From Diploscapter coronatus (Eukaryota; Nematoda; Chromadorea; Rhabditida; Rhabditidae), in NCBI GenBank assembly GCA_964036155.1, contig OZ038422.1:8083201-8147200 (forward strand): DNA of 64,000 bases, in the 5' to 3' direction. The translations under genes were made by a program, and so were the position numbers. The first letter of the stretch is position 1. Each line of letters opens with the position of its first letter. The notes under the pieces were generated by a model. The model saw only the letters and a program-made list of their open reading frames with translations. It had not been told where the DNA came from and ran no database searches. Positions 10,774-22,800 of the stretch are shown in pieces.

Positions 10774-13700
10774 ATGGTCCAGGAAAGCACCATGATCTGG
10801 TAGGATTATTCTTTTGAAAAAGAACAAGGTTCAAACCTCAAGCTTATTGAATAGCGATTTGCAGCATGAAAAGATATAATGAGTCTTATCGAGAGTAGAA
10901 GACAGTGTCTTCCATTTGTCTCTCTATAAGGCATCACTTTCATGCGATTAACCACGGTTCGAAAAGTCGAAAGTCTGATCAAGTTTCCAACGCAAGATTT
11001 TTTGCAACGAACTTGCAAAAAAAATTCGATGCGTTTTTTAAAAATTTGTTCACTAAAAGTGTTTCAGTGTTGACTCGTCAGAGTACATGCGGAACGGCGA
11101 TTTCGTACCGAACCGCCTGGTCTCCCTGCAGGACGCGGCCCAGCTCGTCATCCAGGCCAAGTTGCGTGGCAATCCGGAAAATGCCGTCGGACTTCTCGCC
11201 ATGAATGGGTGAGAAATTTCAGTCTTCTTTGTTTATCAATATTCAGAACATTGAAGAGGATTATTGATATCTTTTCTCGTAAACAGCATTCCCATGAACA
11301 ATTACAATAGTTCAAAAATGCCGGAATCGAATTTTACGATTTTACGAATTCCCCATTTCAGCGGCATCGACGTGCTTTGCTCGATGACGAGCGAGAACAA
11401 CAAGCTTCAGTCTAAACTGAACTCGCTCGCACCAAAGGTCAGCTATATTTTAGCTTATCTCGAGATGTTTGAAATACGTTTCCCGAAAGCATACTTGGAA
11501 CATCAAGAGATTTTGATATATTTCGTGCAATTTTATTGTTTGAATATTATGCTTCGGAATAATTTTAAATCCAACTTTGTCCCACTCTTTCGATATTTCA
11601 AATTCGACAAAACTTCAACTTCCAGGGATCGTGCAACTTCCTGTCGGCGATCAAGACCGCCCATTTGGCCCTGAAAAACCGCCAGAACCGCAACCACCGC
11701 ATGCGCATCGTCCTCTTCTGCGGCAGTCCGCTCGACGAAATCAATCTAGAGGAGGTTCGTCATTTCCTTCCTTTTAAAAATGAAACGAATATCTTAAGAT
11801 ATTTCGAGTTAAAATAATTTCTAGATTCAAAGGTGCATTTTTTGTTAATAATTTTTATGAGATTTTTGAAAAATCCGAAGAGTACTTTCTTCTTTTTCAA
11901 TACTATTTATCCTAAAGCTCTTAACTTCCCAAGAAGCCAGTTTTCTGAAGCATGTTTTTGAAGTCAAGTAAATTAGCTTGAATTTACAGCTGGTGAAACT
12001 GGCGAAGAAGCTGCGCAAGGAGAAGGTGTTCGTGGACTGCGTCTGTTTCGGCGAGGCGGGCGGCGAGAACAGCCAGAAAATGGCCGATTTCATCGATGCG
12101 CTCAATGGAAAGTGAGTTTTTTTTCCTAAAAAAAGAACAAGTTTCAAAAATTGCTTAAAATTGTTTGCTTGGGAAGACGATTCAATAATTCTTCGCCACT
12201 ATTGAAATTTGAAAAGTATCCCAAATTGATTAACTTTGAGTGAGACGGAAGAGAGAAACCTCTCCAACTCGCTCCAGTCTGATTGTGAGAAAAATTTGGA
12301 AACATTTCCAGAGACAACAGCGGCTCGAATCTGATCGTGGTGCCTGCAGGAACGTCTCTGCGAGAAGTGCTGGCGACGTCCGCCGTCTGCCGCGGCGAGG
12401 ACGGAAACGTCATCGGTGGAGGGGCTGCTGGTGCGGCCGGATTCGAGTTCGGAATCGACCCGGAGGAGGACCCTGATCTCGCTCTGGTTCGTTTATTTAT
12501 TATTTTTTTGCAAAAAAAAGAAAAATGCTAAAATTTGAGCAAAATTCATGTGCATATATGAATGTTGAGTGATCGACTATTTGATCTTGTTGTCCGAAAA
12601 TCACGCGATTTAGAACAGAAAATCAAATAAGTTTCAAAAACTCGACTAAAAGAATATCGTTCTTGCTGAGTTTGATAAGTTATGTATGTGTTGTTTATTT
12701 ATTGACTTTGACTAGGCTAAGAAAACAAAAACGAAAACGAAAAAGACTTGATTTTGCAGGCTCTGCGAGTGTCGATGGAGGAAGAGCGCGCCCGTCAGGC
12801 AGCGCTGGCAGCTCAGAGCGCCGCACAGGCTCAGGCCGGGGAAGAGGGAGGCAATGGAGCTGCAGCCGGGCAGGCGGCGATGCAGCCAGATGCAGGCCAG
12901 AGACAGCGACAGCAGCAGCCAGGCGCAGGGCCCGAGCAGATGGATGTCGACATGCAGCACATGACCGAGGAGGAACAGCTCGAATGGGCCCTCAGAATGT
13001 CCATGCAGAATGACGGTCAGTCAAAACGTTTTTTTTTTTTTTCAAATAAAATTTTACTTTGTGTTATAAATGAACAATTCTAATATTATTTTCGATGTTT
13101 TTCAAGATTATACTATGACGAACATGCGTAGGCTGAAGATCAATTCACAAGGAAATTTTGGATTGTTCAAGTGTGACCTTTTCTTGAAGCATAGACCGAA
13201 CATGTTTTGGAATATAGCGAAATCGAAACTTGTCAAGTTTCAAAATTTATTTTGATTTGTTTGAGTGGAGACAGCGGCGGAGCCGACGAACACGACAACT
13301 CCGGCCACTGGACAGGCGCACACGGCAACCAGCGGCGGAGGACAGGTCAGTTATTAGAATTATATATCGAAAAGAGAGAGAGAGAGAATAACATTTTTGA
13401 CTGCATTTGCTTTCCTTCTAACACTCTATTCGCTTTTATTCTATGTCTTGGTGAACAGTAGTATTCAGATTCAGATTCCGATGTTTTTCATATGCTTCAA
13501 TTATATTCTGGATCGTTTGGTCTTTCTAGGAAATTCAAAAAGTTGCATTTCAGGACGATTTGGACTCACTGATGAACGACCCCGAGCTGCTGCAGGAACT
13601 GGTCAATCAGGTGCCCTCGTCCAGCCAGGGAAATTCCAACAATGAAAAGGTTCGTCCCTAGAAAAAGTCGAATAGGTTTCGAATTATCCCTGAATTTCCA

Positions 13701-13975
13701 TTCTTTCGATGGAAGATTTTATTTGAGGGGAAAGATATTTTATAAATTCGAAAAAAGAAATAATAAAATCTAAAAAAAAAATATTGAAATATATGGTTTG
13801 TGATGCAAGTAATAAAACTCGGGAAGAGAAACGTGAAATGTTTCGGTCTATTTCCGTATGTGTGTGTTGAAAAAATATGAAATTATCCAAGAAAAAATTC
13901 GTTTAAACACAATTTACGTTTAAAAGCATTGCATATTTTTAGGGGTCGGAAGACAAGAAGAAAGGGGGCCAGTGA
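10774..13975 (+). CDS. rpn-10: 26S proteasome non-ATPase subunit Rpn10/PSMD4 (ubiquitin receptor)
   Basis: Ten exons (10774-10799, 11068-11208, 11362-11437, 11626-11754, 11990-12111, 12312-12486, 12760-13015, 13266-13345, 13554-13649, 13943-13975) give 377 residues, the length of human PSMD4 as I recall it. Residues 1-190 form the VWA domain that seats Rpn10 between the lid and base of the 19S particle ([20 protein letters not shown], then [10 protein letters not shown]). Two ubiquitin-interacting motifs follow: [14 protein letters not shown] near residue 220 and [13 protein letters not shown] near 300. The tail, [20 protein letters not shown], then a lysine-rich [10 protein letters not shown] end, is also typical. 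It recognises polyubiquitinated substrates. Exon 8 uses an unusual TTTGAG acceptor (ends 13265). Poly-A signal near 14430. Confidence 0.95.
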
Positions 13976-14563
13976 GCGGCTTCGTCAAGAGTCGAAAATG
14001 TCGGGCGATGCTCATTCAACCAGGCAACAACACTAACACAACAACATCGCTGCTACAGTCAACAAAGTCATCAAATTGTATGTCAACCCAAAACGCAAAA
14101 GTGCATAACAATTTGAACCATTTTTATCTTTTTCTTCATTTTCATTGATTTTTGAAAAAGACTAATTGATACTCTTTGAAAAGAACTTTCTTATTTTTCA
14201 AGGAAAATCTCATTTTCAAAGAGTATCACTTAGAATGCCCATTTTCATCTACTCGATAGCGATATGCTCTATCGTTTTATTCATTTTCATGTCAAAACTA
14301 TTTATTCGTCTCCTTTATCTTTTTCTTTGCACTCATCAGTTGTGGTGAATCTTCTTTATTTATTCACTGATTTGCGATTTTATCTCCTTTTTCTTCTTCA
14401 TTTGTATCGAAACACGGTCCGGTATGAGAAATAAAAGTGATTTTCTTTATATTTGTTTCAACTTTTATAGAAATGGCGTCAGATTTCGCAAAGTAATACC
14501 GAATTTGAAAACATTCCATTTGTACTAATTTATGAACCTTTTTGCAGCCTATTTGAATCGAGA
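13976..14563. other. rpn-10 3' UTR and spacer
   Basis: Pyrimidine-rich 3' sequence with AATAAA near 14430, then the acceptor TTTTTGCAG ending 14547, 16 bases upstream of the next ATG. No gene seen. Confidence 0.55.
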
Positions 14564-16111
14564 ATGGCTAAGAAAAAATCTGTTACAATTCCTGAAGACG
14601 TTCGACCGACGTCGTCAGACTCGGAAGCCAACGACGAGGATGACGACGCGCCCATGGAAGTCACTTCTAAAATTACGGTAATTTTGAATTTTGTTTCATG
14701 GATAGATTTTAGAAGAGCATGAGCACTGCTTTCAATCGTATTCTAGTTCCCTTCTTTAAAAAACAACTGAAAATATAATAAGTAAAAATCTCAAGTTGAT
14801 TATCCATAACTAGGAAGAATGCTGATTCTGAATTCTCTTCAAATATATTCTAATTCTAAACTAATCTTCTAATTAGGATATGACTATGACTATAAGTGAA
14901 AAACAAACAAAAACATTCTTCAGAACGGCGATATTCCGCTACTCGAAGACGAAGAGCCCGAAGAAAGTCTCTATGAACAGGTATTTTCTTTTTATTTCAG
15001 GTAGAATGGATTTTGCAAGCTCAGGTGAAAGCGAAGAAGTCGAACGAGGCCCAGCAGAAGAAGGAGGCGAAAATGGCGAAGAGAAGACTGAAACGCAAAG
15101 TGAGGAAGTTGAAAAAGGGACAGTTCGAAGTACAGACCAAGTGGGTTTCAGGAATACTTATTATTGAAATCTATACGTTTCACATTGATAAACAAGAATC
15201 CAGAGTGTATGACAAAAATAAATCGCAAAATTTTATATTCTGTTTGTTGAAACATCGAATAACTTTTTTTCTTGTGAAACATATGAAAAGTTGAGGTTCT
15301 GCTGCTTGATCTTTTCATACACACACACACACCCTTTGAAAATTAAAATCATTAGCAAATTTGACTTCATGCCTTCTTCTTCACTTTGAAAAGTACATCT
15401 ACAAAATTTTTTGCAGAAATGCCCGCTTCAAAGTGGTAACTCTGGACGGGGTGCGCAACTCGCTGCAGCCGGAGAAGAACTTCCGGGCCGAGCTGCTCGC
15501 TGCCAGAACTGCAAACAGACGCATCACCAAAGAAAGTAAGGATATTTTCGAACTTTCTTTTTAAAATACGTTCCAAAACAATTTACGTAAAAAGGAGAAT
15601 ACCTTGAAAGATTTATATAGATTGCTCTCGAAGAAATTAAAAAAAAAAATTTCTTTAAGGTTTGAAATGTTTGAATACAACAAGTTCTATAGTTTCGATC
15701 AATCAAAATTTGGATATGTTTCAAGTTTCTTTCAAAGCTGAAAACTCCTCCAGCGTGTTAATAGATAAGTGTATTAAAAGCAAAAAAAACCAAAAGTTCC
15801 TCATTTACGCACAATTTTGGTAGAGTACGTTTCAGAATTTTCTAAATTGCTGTAAATTCTATTCCAAACGCTCACTAGAAGTAAACTAAGTTCAAGAAGA
15901 AAATTAATTTCTCTCATTTTCTAAAACTTTTCATGAAGATTATGACAAACCAACAATTGCATACGCTTCAAATTTCTCATAAATAACACCAGATTTAAAG
16001 TTGATATTCAGTAGATGAAAACTCTAAAAATCCAAAAATAACTCGAAAGAAGAATTTTCAGGCGTCAACTGTTCTGAAAAACGTCGAAATTGGTTGAAGA
16101 AAGGGAAATAG
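14564..16111 (+). CDS. Basic nucleolar protein, NOL7/Utp16-like
   Basis: Five exons (14564-14677, 14924-14980, 15001-15140, 15417-15535, 16062-16111) give 159 residues. The N-terminus is acidic with a DDDAPMEVTSK block like the DDEAPE motif of NOL7/Utp16 (Bud21) proteins, followed by a lysine/arginine coiled stretch (KMAKRRLKRKVRKLKK), a block NARFKVVTLDG, and a basic end RNWLKKGK. Family members act in the nucleolus with the U3 small-subunit processome; that role is inferred from motif resemblance only. The acceptor ending 14547 lies 16 bases before the ATG, so it may be third in an operon with mrpl-9 and rpn-10. Exons 2 and 3 are separated by only 20 bases (14981-15000) with perfect GT and TTTCAG ends, and the frame requires their removal. 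Exon 2 is 57 bases, so skipping it also keeps the frame. AATAAA near 16190. Confidence 0.5.
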
Positions 16112-16874
16112 AAAGTAGGCAGAAAGTTCAAACCATCCAATCAAACATTGTTGAGTCGAAATTTTATTGTTGAGTTTTTCCTTCTTGAATAATAAATCAC
16201 ATCTTTTATACACAAGTATTATATAGTTGTACAAATTTAATGCCTAAATTTGGCCCAGAAATAAAAGAAAAGGATAAAATGCACATTTTGTTAATGAGAA
16301 ACGAGAATAATTCGTCAATTTTGCCGAGTTTGAGATCAAAATGAAATTGCAAAGCTTGTGCATCGGACACAGACAAGTATGGCGAAATTCGTCAGGATGG
16401 ATAAAGTCGTGGCATTGTTAGAATATCTACATTTTGGAATGAGTTACGAGATGAAATTATAGGGTCGTTTTCTTGAAACATTTGAACATTTTAATTCCAT
16501 CTCATCACTATATTGAAGAAAATGATGTCATAGACTAATTTGAGAAGAGTCAAACAGCTTGTCGTCACTTCACAAATTTTTCTCAATTATTTCTAAATCC
16601 TTTGAAACCGATTTAGAGAAATAAATTACGATAAATGAGAATGGGAATCATCACATTTCTAAAAAGCTACAATTCTTACCCCGAAAATCACAAATATCAT
16701 TATGGTTTGGTAAGAATTATTCATCATCATTAGTGAATTATTATGCTTAGACTAGCTTGGTTTTAGAATTTCCCAAGATTACTTGTCAAACTTTATCGTT
16801 TTTCAAAGCCAAGCTAACCTTCAAATATTATATAAGATTATAATAAGAGAAAGAGGAAAAAAAAAAAAACGTAA
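16112..16874. other. Intergenic region, convergent genes
   Basis: Spacer between the 3' ends of the NOL7-like gene (+) and ccpp-1 (-). AT-rich with AATAAA near 16190; no gene seen. Confidence 0.6.
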
Positions 16875-19800
16875 TTACATAAACTCGAATTCCTGTAGTG
16901 CTGTATCATTGTCATTTCGGTTGATGTCTTTGATGGGTTGCGTCTTTTCCTTAGTTTTGGACTTCCTCCTCTTGCTACCCGATCTGCTTCCTCCATTGCT
17001 GCTGTTCGGAGTGGAGGGGCTGTGCACTTTCCTCGGTCGCTGTTGCGCTTCTCCTGACGAAGGCAGCTCAGAGACTCGTTTCACTTCCAGAATAGCCGCC
17101 AACAATTCTTTACCCATATCCTTTAGTTCGCGGGTACCGATCTGAAAATATTCGCTTTATACACAATGTCACACCCTCGAATAATCGAGAAAGCCCCACG
17201 TCACTAATGATAGATTCTTGAGAGATGCGAATAAAATGATAGAAAGATTCAGTTTCAATTCATTTTTTAGAATAATAAAACGATTATCACTTGAATAGAG
17301 GATGTAGTTCTTGTAAAGTTTATGAGTATGAAGTGAAACCTACAAAATTAAGATTCCAAATCTTGTAAAAGGACGATAAAATTTAACTAGACTTTTTCCA
17401 GAGCTTATCAAAGTTTAGTTTACCAAAACATATTTTTCCGAATTCAATATAATTATTTGTTGTTTTTAAAACGTCTCACACTAGATCACTTCCAAAAGTT
17501 CTTATAACTAATGAATATATTTGAAACCTACACATTGTGTTTCAAATCTACATTTCATTCCTTTCATTAGACATACTAGAATGCTAGGAGTTTTGTTCAA
17601 CTGTTCCAAGATTCGTCACTTTAATAATAGCTACGTGTAGAAACATATCCTAAACTATCAAATTTTAAACTCGACCTGGGAACCCTTGAATTGTCCCGAT
17701 TCGAATCCACAATAGGTGGATTCCATCGTGTAGCTACGGCACAAATCGAATTGCCTCCACAAAGTGATTCGGGCTGAGGACTCCTTGCTCCGTTCGATGT
17801 TGAAGCGACAATTCTTGAACGAAAATGCAGGGGAAATCTGAAGAAAAACGAATCTTCTAGAGAAAATATTCGTTTTTAATTAGAATGTTCATGATCTGAA
17901 AAATATTTAATTCAAAAAGATAAATGGGCTGGAAACACATTATCTGATAATCCGGAAATCGTGCAATTTCGTAACTTGAAGAAAAAGCATTCAAAAGAGA
18001 AAGCGCTTTCCTAACATCTCCTAGCCATGCATCTATTCCATCAAGTTGCGAGATTTCCGTATACTCCTATTCTTCTAACGATTTAGTATTTTCTAACTAC
18101 ATCAAGGTAAATAATGAAGAAAGAAGCTAGTTATGCGAAAATGGAACGACAAAATTTCTAACCTGTTCTAGCATTTCAGGCAGAGTGATGAATTCATAGT
18201 TATGTTTTCTTTGTGTTACGTCGTCTCGATTCCAGGATTCTTCCGGGTTGTTGCCGAACAGAAACACGTTAGATTTGCGGGAATGACCGTGCAGATCCAC
18301 ATACACGAAAGGGGGCTTTTTCAGTACTTCTACCTAAAAATAAGCAATAATAAATAACAGCGAAATTTGAAACACTGATTAATTTTAGAACTCTTCGAAA
18401 ATAAGAATTTCCTTACCATGTACTGAACGATGGCCTTGGAATGATAGATTTCCGGATGCCTTTGTTCGTTCGGTTGATCCCAAGCCCTGAACATATTTTC
18501 TTTGAATTGAATAATTTTGCAATGAATCGCGTGGTATTGCCTTTTCTATTTTGACGAAAGATATTTGCAATTTCTGAAACATATCGAATTTGCAATTGGG
18601 TAGCGCAAGTTTTCATACTCCCAGAATAAAATGTTGTTTCGTAAAGCGTTTGAAAATATTACAAACAATTATTAGCCTTTAAAATATACCTGTTCAGATC
18701 GTTTCCTGACAATGAACAGCGATGTGAACCATTGATAACGCCATCTGAAAATAGAGTTGTAAGGAATTGATTGGGTTGGCTAAGAGGATAAAAATGAAAA
18801 TTTGAACACTTGAAAACCCTTATTCCGAGTGAATAGACCAAAATTCTTCAGAATTCGAATTTCATTCGAAGATAAGATTTTTTCTAATCAAAGACAAAAT
18901 TTTTCGAAATAATACCTGGATTGAGCATGGGGATGAGTTTGATCACGAACTTCTCTCTTAATTCACTGACTGTGGGCGATGTTGAAGTCAGAAGCATTGA
19001 TATAATTCCTGAAGGGATTTTAGTTTTTCATCATTTTATAATGAAAGCTATCCAATGAGTTTTTCTTCAAACTATTGTTTTGGATGTAACTCTTATTTGT
19101 AAAAGCTAAACGTCTTTAAAATAATAATAAAAAACTTTTAGATTGAAATGCCCTTATGAAGCTCTGTTAGAAACAGTATCCACCACTATATCAATGAATT
19201 AAAACCTCGATAAAAATAAAGCATTCAAATTGCCCACCATGCATAATCCAACTGGCATTGGTTTCTCCCGGATGGACTCTGGCAGAAATGAGGATGATGG
19301 GTCTTGCCGCGACTTGCTCCTTTGTGCCTGGGGCAGTTATCGTAATCAGGGGGACTGGGTTGCCGCCCAGAGACAGGGTCAAATGGTCCATTCGACTGTA
19401 AATAGTGGAAGGAAGACGGGACAAGGACTCGTCCAATGTTGCCTGTAATTTGAAATCTAAGTTTCAGAGAAATGTGCAACATTGACTAATTTAGAAGTGT
19501 CTTTCTGTGTAGCCTAACGATTTCGAAATGTTCAATTTAATCTGGAATATTTTCGAAATAGCTGTAGTTCACTTCTAAATTTTTGGATACTTACTCTCAA
19601 ATACGAATAGGTGTATGGATAGTGATAAGCGAAGTAGCAAATGTCGCCCTTGTAGCGGAATGTCACGTTGAAACGAATTGAGTAGAAATATCTGAAAATT
19701 GAAAAATTTGAAGACGCCCAGACTAAATTATAAATTAGGTACAATTCTGATAGGATTATTCCTTTAACAAAACGATGTATTTTCTATTTTCATGAAACAT

Positions 19801-22800
19801 GTACGAAGTGTTATATTTTCGAATTTGAATCTTTTAATAACGATTCTAACTATTGTAGAAAATCTTATGCAAAAATGTTGCAAACATGCATCCAATCGAT
19901 TAATTATTTCTAGAATAGACTGATATGTTTCAATATTTTAGGAAGCTTACAGTAGCATCTTTTAGAGTATTGATTTTAGAAATCTCAATTTGATGAAAAA
20001 TATTTTTTTTTAAATCCTACTTCTTCTTGGTCTCCTCCCCATTCGCATCGCAATCGTCCTTTGTGGTGTACAGATTCCTGTAGTAGCAGACATTGTCCCC
20101 GACTCGTTGCCAGCCAGGCCGGCCACTCAGCATTTCCTTCACCGAATACATCACTGGTTGCATCCCTGAAAACTAATTAGTCAGACATGATTCGAGATAA
20201 AAATTAGAAAGAAAAGCTTCAATATGATCGATCGGCTGGTTCCAGAGTTGAAAGAATAGAAATGCCAAAGTTGGCATTATTATGATTTAGCTATGTTTCA
20301 GAAATGCAACGATCAGAAGCTTTCTACTGGTTGAGTAATATCGGTTTAAAAATTTCATAATTTATAAAAAAAAAAATTTACTTATTGTATATTTAAAAAA
20401 ATACTTATAAGGAAAGTAAATTTGTCAGATAAGTATGAATTAAGACGTGTCATAAGATCATTAAAAAAACTAAACACAATTCAAAAATCCCACCTTTGCT
20501 ATACATGGAAGTAGTCTTCATGCAATTGATGATTTCGAACGTGTACTTCACGTCAGACTTGATATTTGATACCTGAAATTTCGAAAAGAATAAAACAATA
20601 CTCAACAAAAATTGAATACCTCGAAATAGAACCACTGATAATGATCGTGGACTTGGTTGACATCTGGCGACAGAATCAGTTCGTAGTGATATGGACCGAC
20701 CTGAAATGGATAAGTAAGTTCCAAAAAACATCTGAATTTCAACCAACATTATCAATATTGGTAGAAAATTTTTAAAATATCGAAAGTTGAAAAAAGGATA
20801 ACTTCTACAGTATTTCCATTATTTAAAAATCTCGGTAGCTCAACAGAAATACGGAGAAATGTCTGACCTGAGTAGCTCTGCGCAAATTCCCCGACTCAAA
20901 TCGACTTTCGAACATTAGATGATCAAGAGACGAATCTAGTTTGCCAATTCTGAAAGTTTTTACTTTGATGTTTTATCTATGCACCAGGTTCATTAATTCA
21001 GTTTTCTCGTAGAAATATAGGTAAAGCTTGCAACATATTTTCTTGGTTTCAAGTGAATTTGAATAAAACGATTCATTTTGCACATTAGAGAATCGAAGAT
21101 CTATGATATGCTACGTATCATTTGCTCAAAAATCTAATCCGATTCATCTTTAGCCAAGACTTGTTTCAATAGATTTTCAAAAGTTGCAAAATGACCTATT
21201 TCGATCGTCGCATCTGAGCCTGTCGGTGGGCGGCTTTGAGGGTGAAGGCTGAGGGCAGTCGGCCAGGAGAGCATCCAGATCATAGACGACTGTCGCCGGG
21301 AAGGGATCGTTCATTCGGATTCGGGCCATTTCTTGCACAACTGTATCTCTGAAATTCACCATCCTTAATTGCAATCACATAAGTTTCAGTTTTGCACTAA
21401 ATATGGAAGACTGAACTTCTGGTGATTGTATTTACCAAAATAGTAAGGTCAAAATAATTTTAATTATAAGTTTCAAATTCATTACAAAACTGATCAGATT
21501 TATCAAAATCTAATTCTGTGATGATTTTGAGTATAATTTAGCAAACAACAATACATAAAGAAAACCGACTTGATGCTGTCTTTGCAGGGACACAGCGGCT
21601 GTCTCATCAAATCCACGTCATTTGCATCGGAAACATCGGGGAAGGCGGCCTTCACAAAGGGAACCACGGAGCGGGTCACCTGGAATAGGGATGTGTTTGA
21701 TTCTTATAGTATTAGAGATAAAAATCAGTCACTATTTTTAGCATCTTGAAAAATAATTGAAAAAAAAACCCAATAGAATGAATATTGTCGATGACCGATT
21801 GCTTGAGACGAAGGAAATGAGACGCAATCTAATCTAGATGTAAAAGAATTAACACGCTGTTTACAGTCCGCTTTACGCTATTACATCATATTCCGAAAAA
21901 AACGCGTTAGACAACTATTTGTGTATACGCAACCCACATTTTTCATATTCGAGAATTTGTGCATCATTCACTTCGTCTCAAGTTATCTATAGTTGATAGT
22001 AACAATAAGACGAATAATACTATCTTTTCAGGCTAACTGAAACATCGCAAACATTTCTTTTCAATGGACCAGAATGTTTCCTATATTTTTACAAGCATGG
22101 ACAAATTTTACAAATCAAAATAATTTGTCTTCTAAATTTTCGTTTCTCCCCCACCTGACACCTGTCCTCGATGAGTTTGTCCATATACCATTCTTGCTCT
22201 TTCTGCACTCCTTTTGCATTCTCGTCCACATTCGCGCCCTCTTTGAATTCCACGAAGAATTTCTCGTAATTCGCAAGTTCGGAAGATTTCAGCCTCGTGT
22301 GGCGAATCGTGTAATTCTGAAATTGTAGAGAAATAAAGTTATGCCTCATGACATAGATAAATTGAATTGCTAAAATAGCTAATGATTCAATGGCGGTTGA
22401 GCACGTATTACAAAAACTAAAAGGAGAATTCAAATAACCATGGAAATTTTTTTTCTAAACCTGCATCAGAAAATTCGAAAATCACTAGATTTTCATTCTT
22501 TTTGGCAAAATTTTACGTATGTTCACAAAAGCGACAATATGGATTTTATGCAACACTGATAGTTCATTTGTAGATTTGTATAAAAAGGAGGATAAAACGA
22601 CCTTATTATTAGCGTCCTCTTCGCCCTCAGTTCCAGTGATGACTGCCTCGGATTCCATGTTCTCGAACACTGCATCCTCTTCATCCAGTCCTGGCTCGTC
22701 GTCTAAACTCGAAATTATCTCTAGTCGATTTGTTTTCTAAAACTTCATTCAAAATTGGCTAATGGAAAACTGCATGTTTTAAAGCATACAAAATGGGATG

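Noticed and set aside
14967..15535. Second open frame through NOL7-like exons 3 and 4
   Set aside because: It ends a few codons into exon 5 and loses the basic blocks that match the family. Kept only as an alternative in the 20-base intron finding.
17695..17720. tRNA-like GATTCGAATCC word
   Set aside because: Lies in coding exon 28 of ccpp-1; no acceptor or anticodon arms around it. No tRNA could be folded elsewhere in the window.
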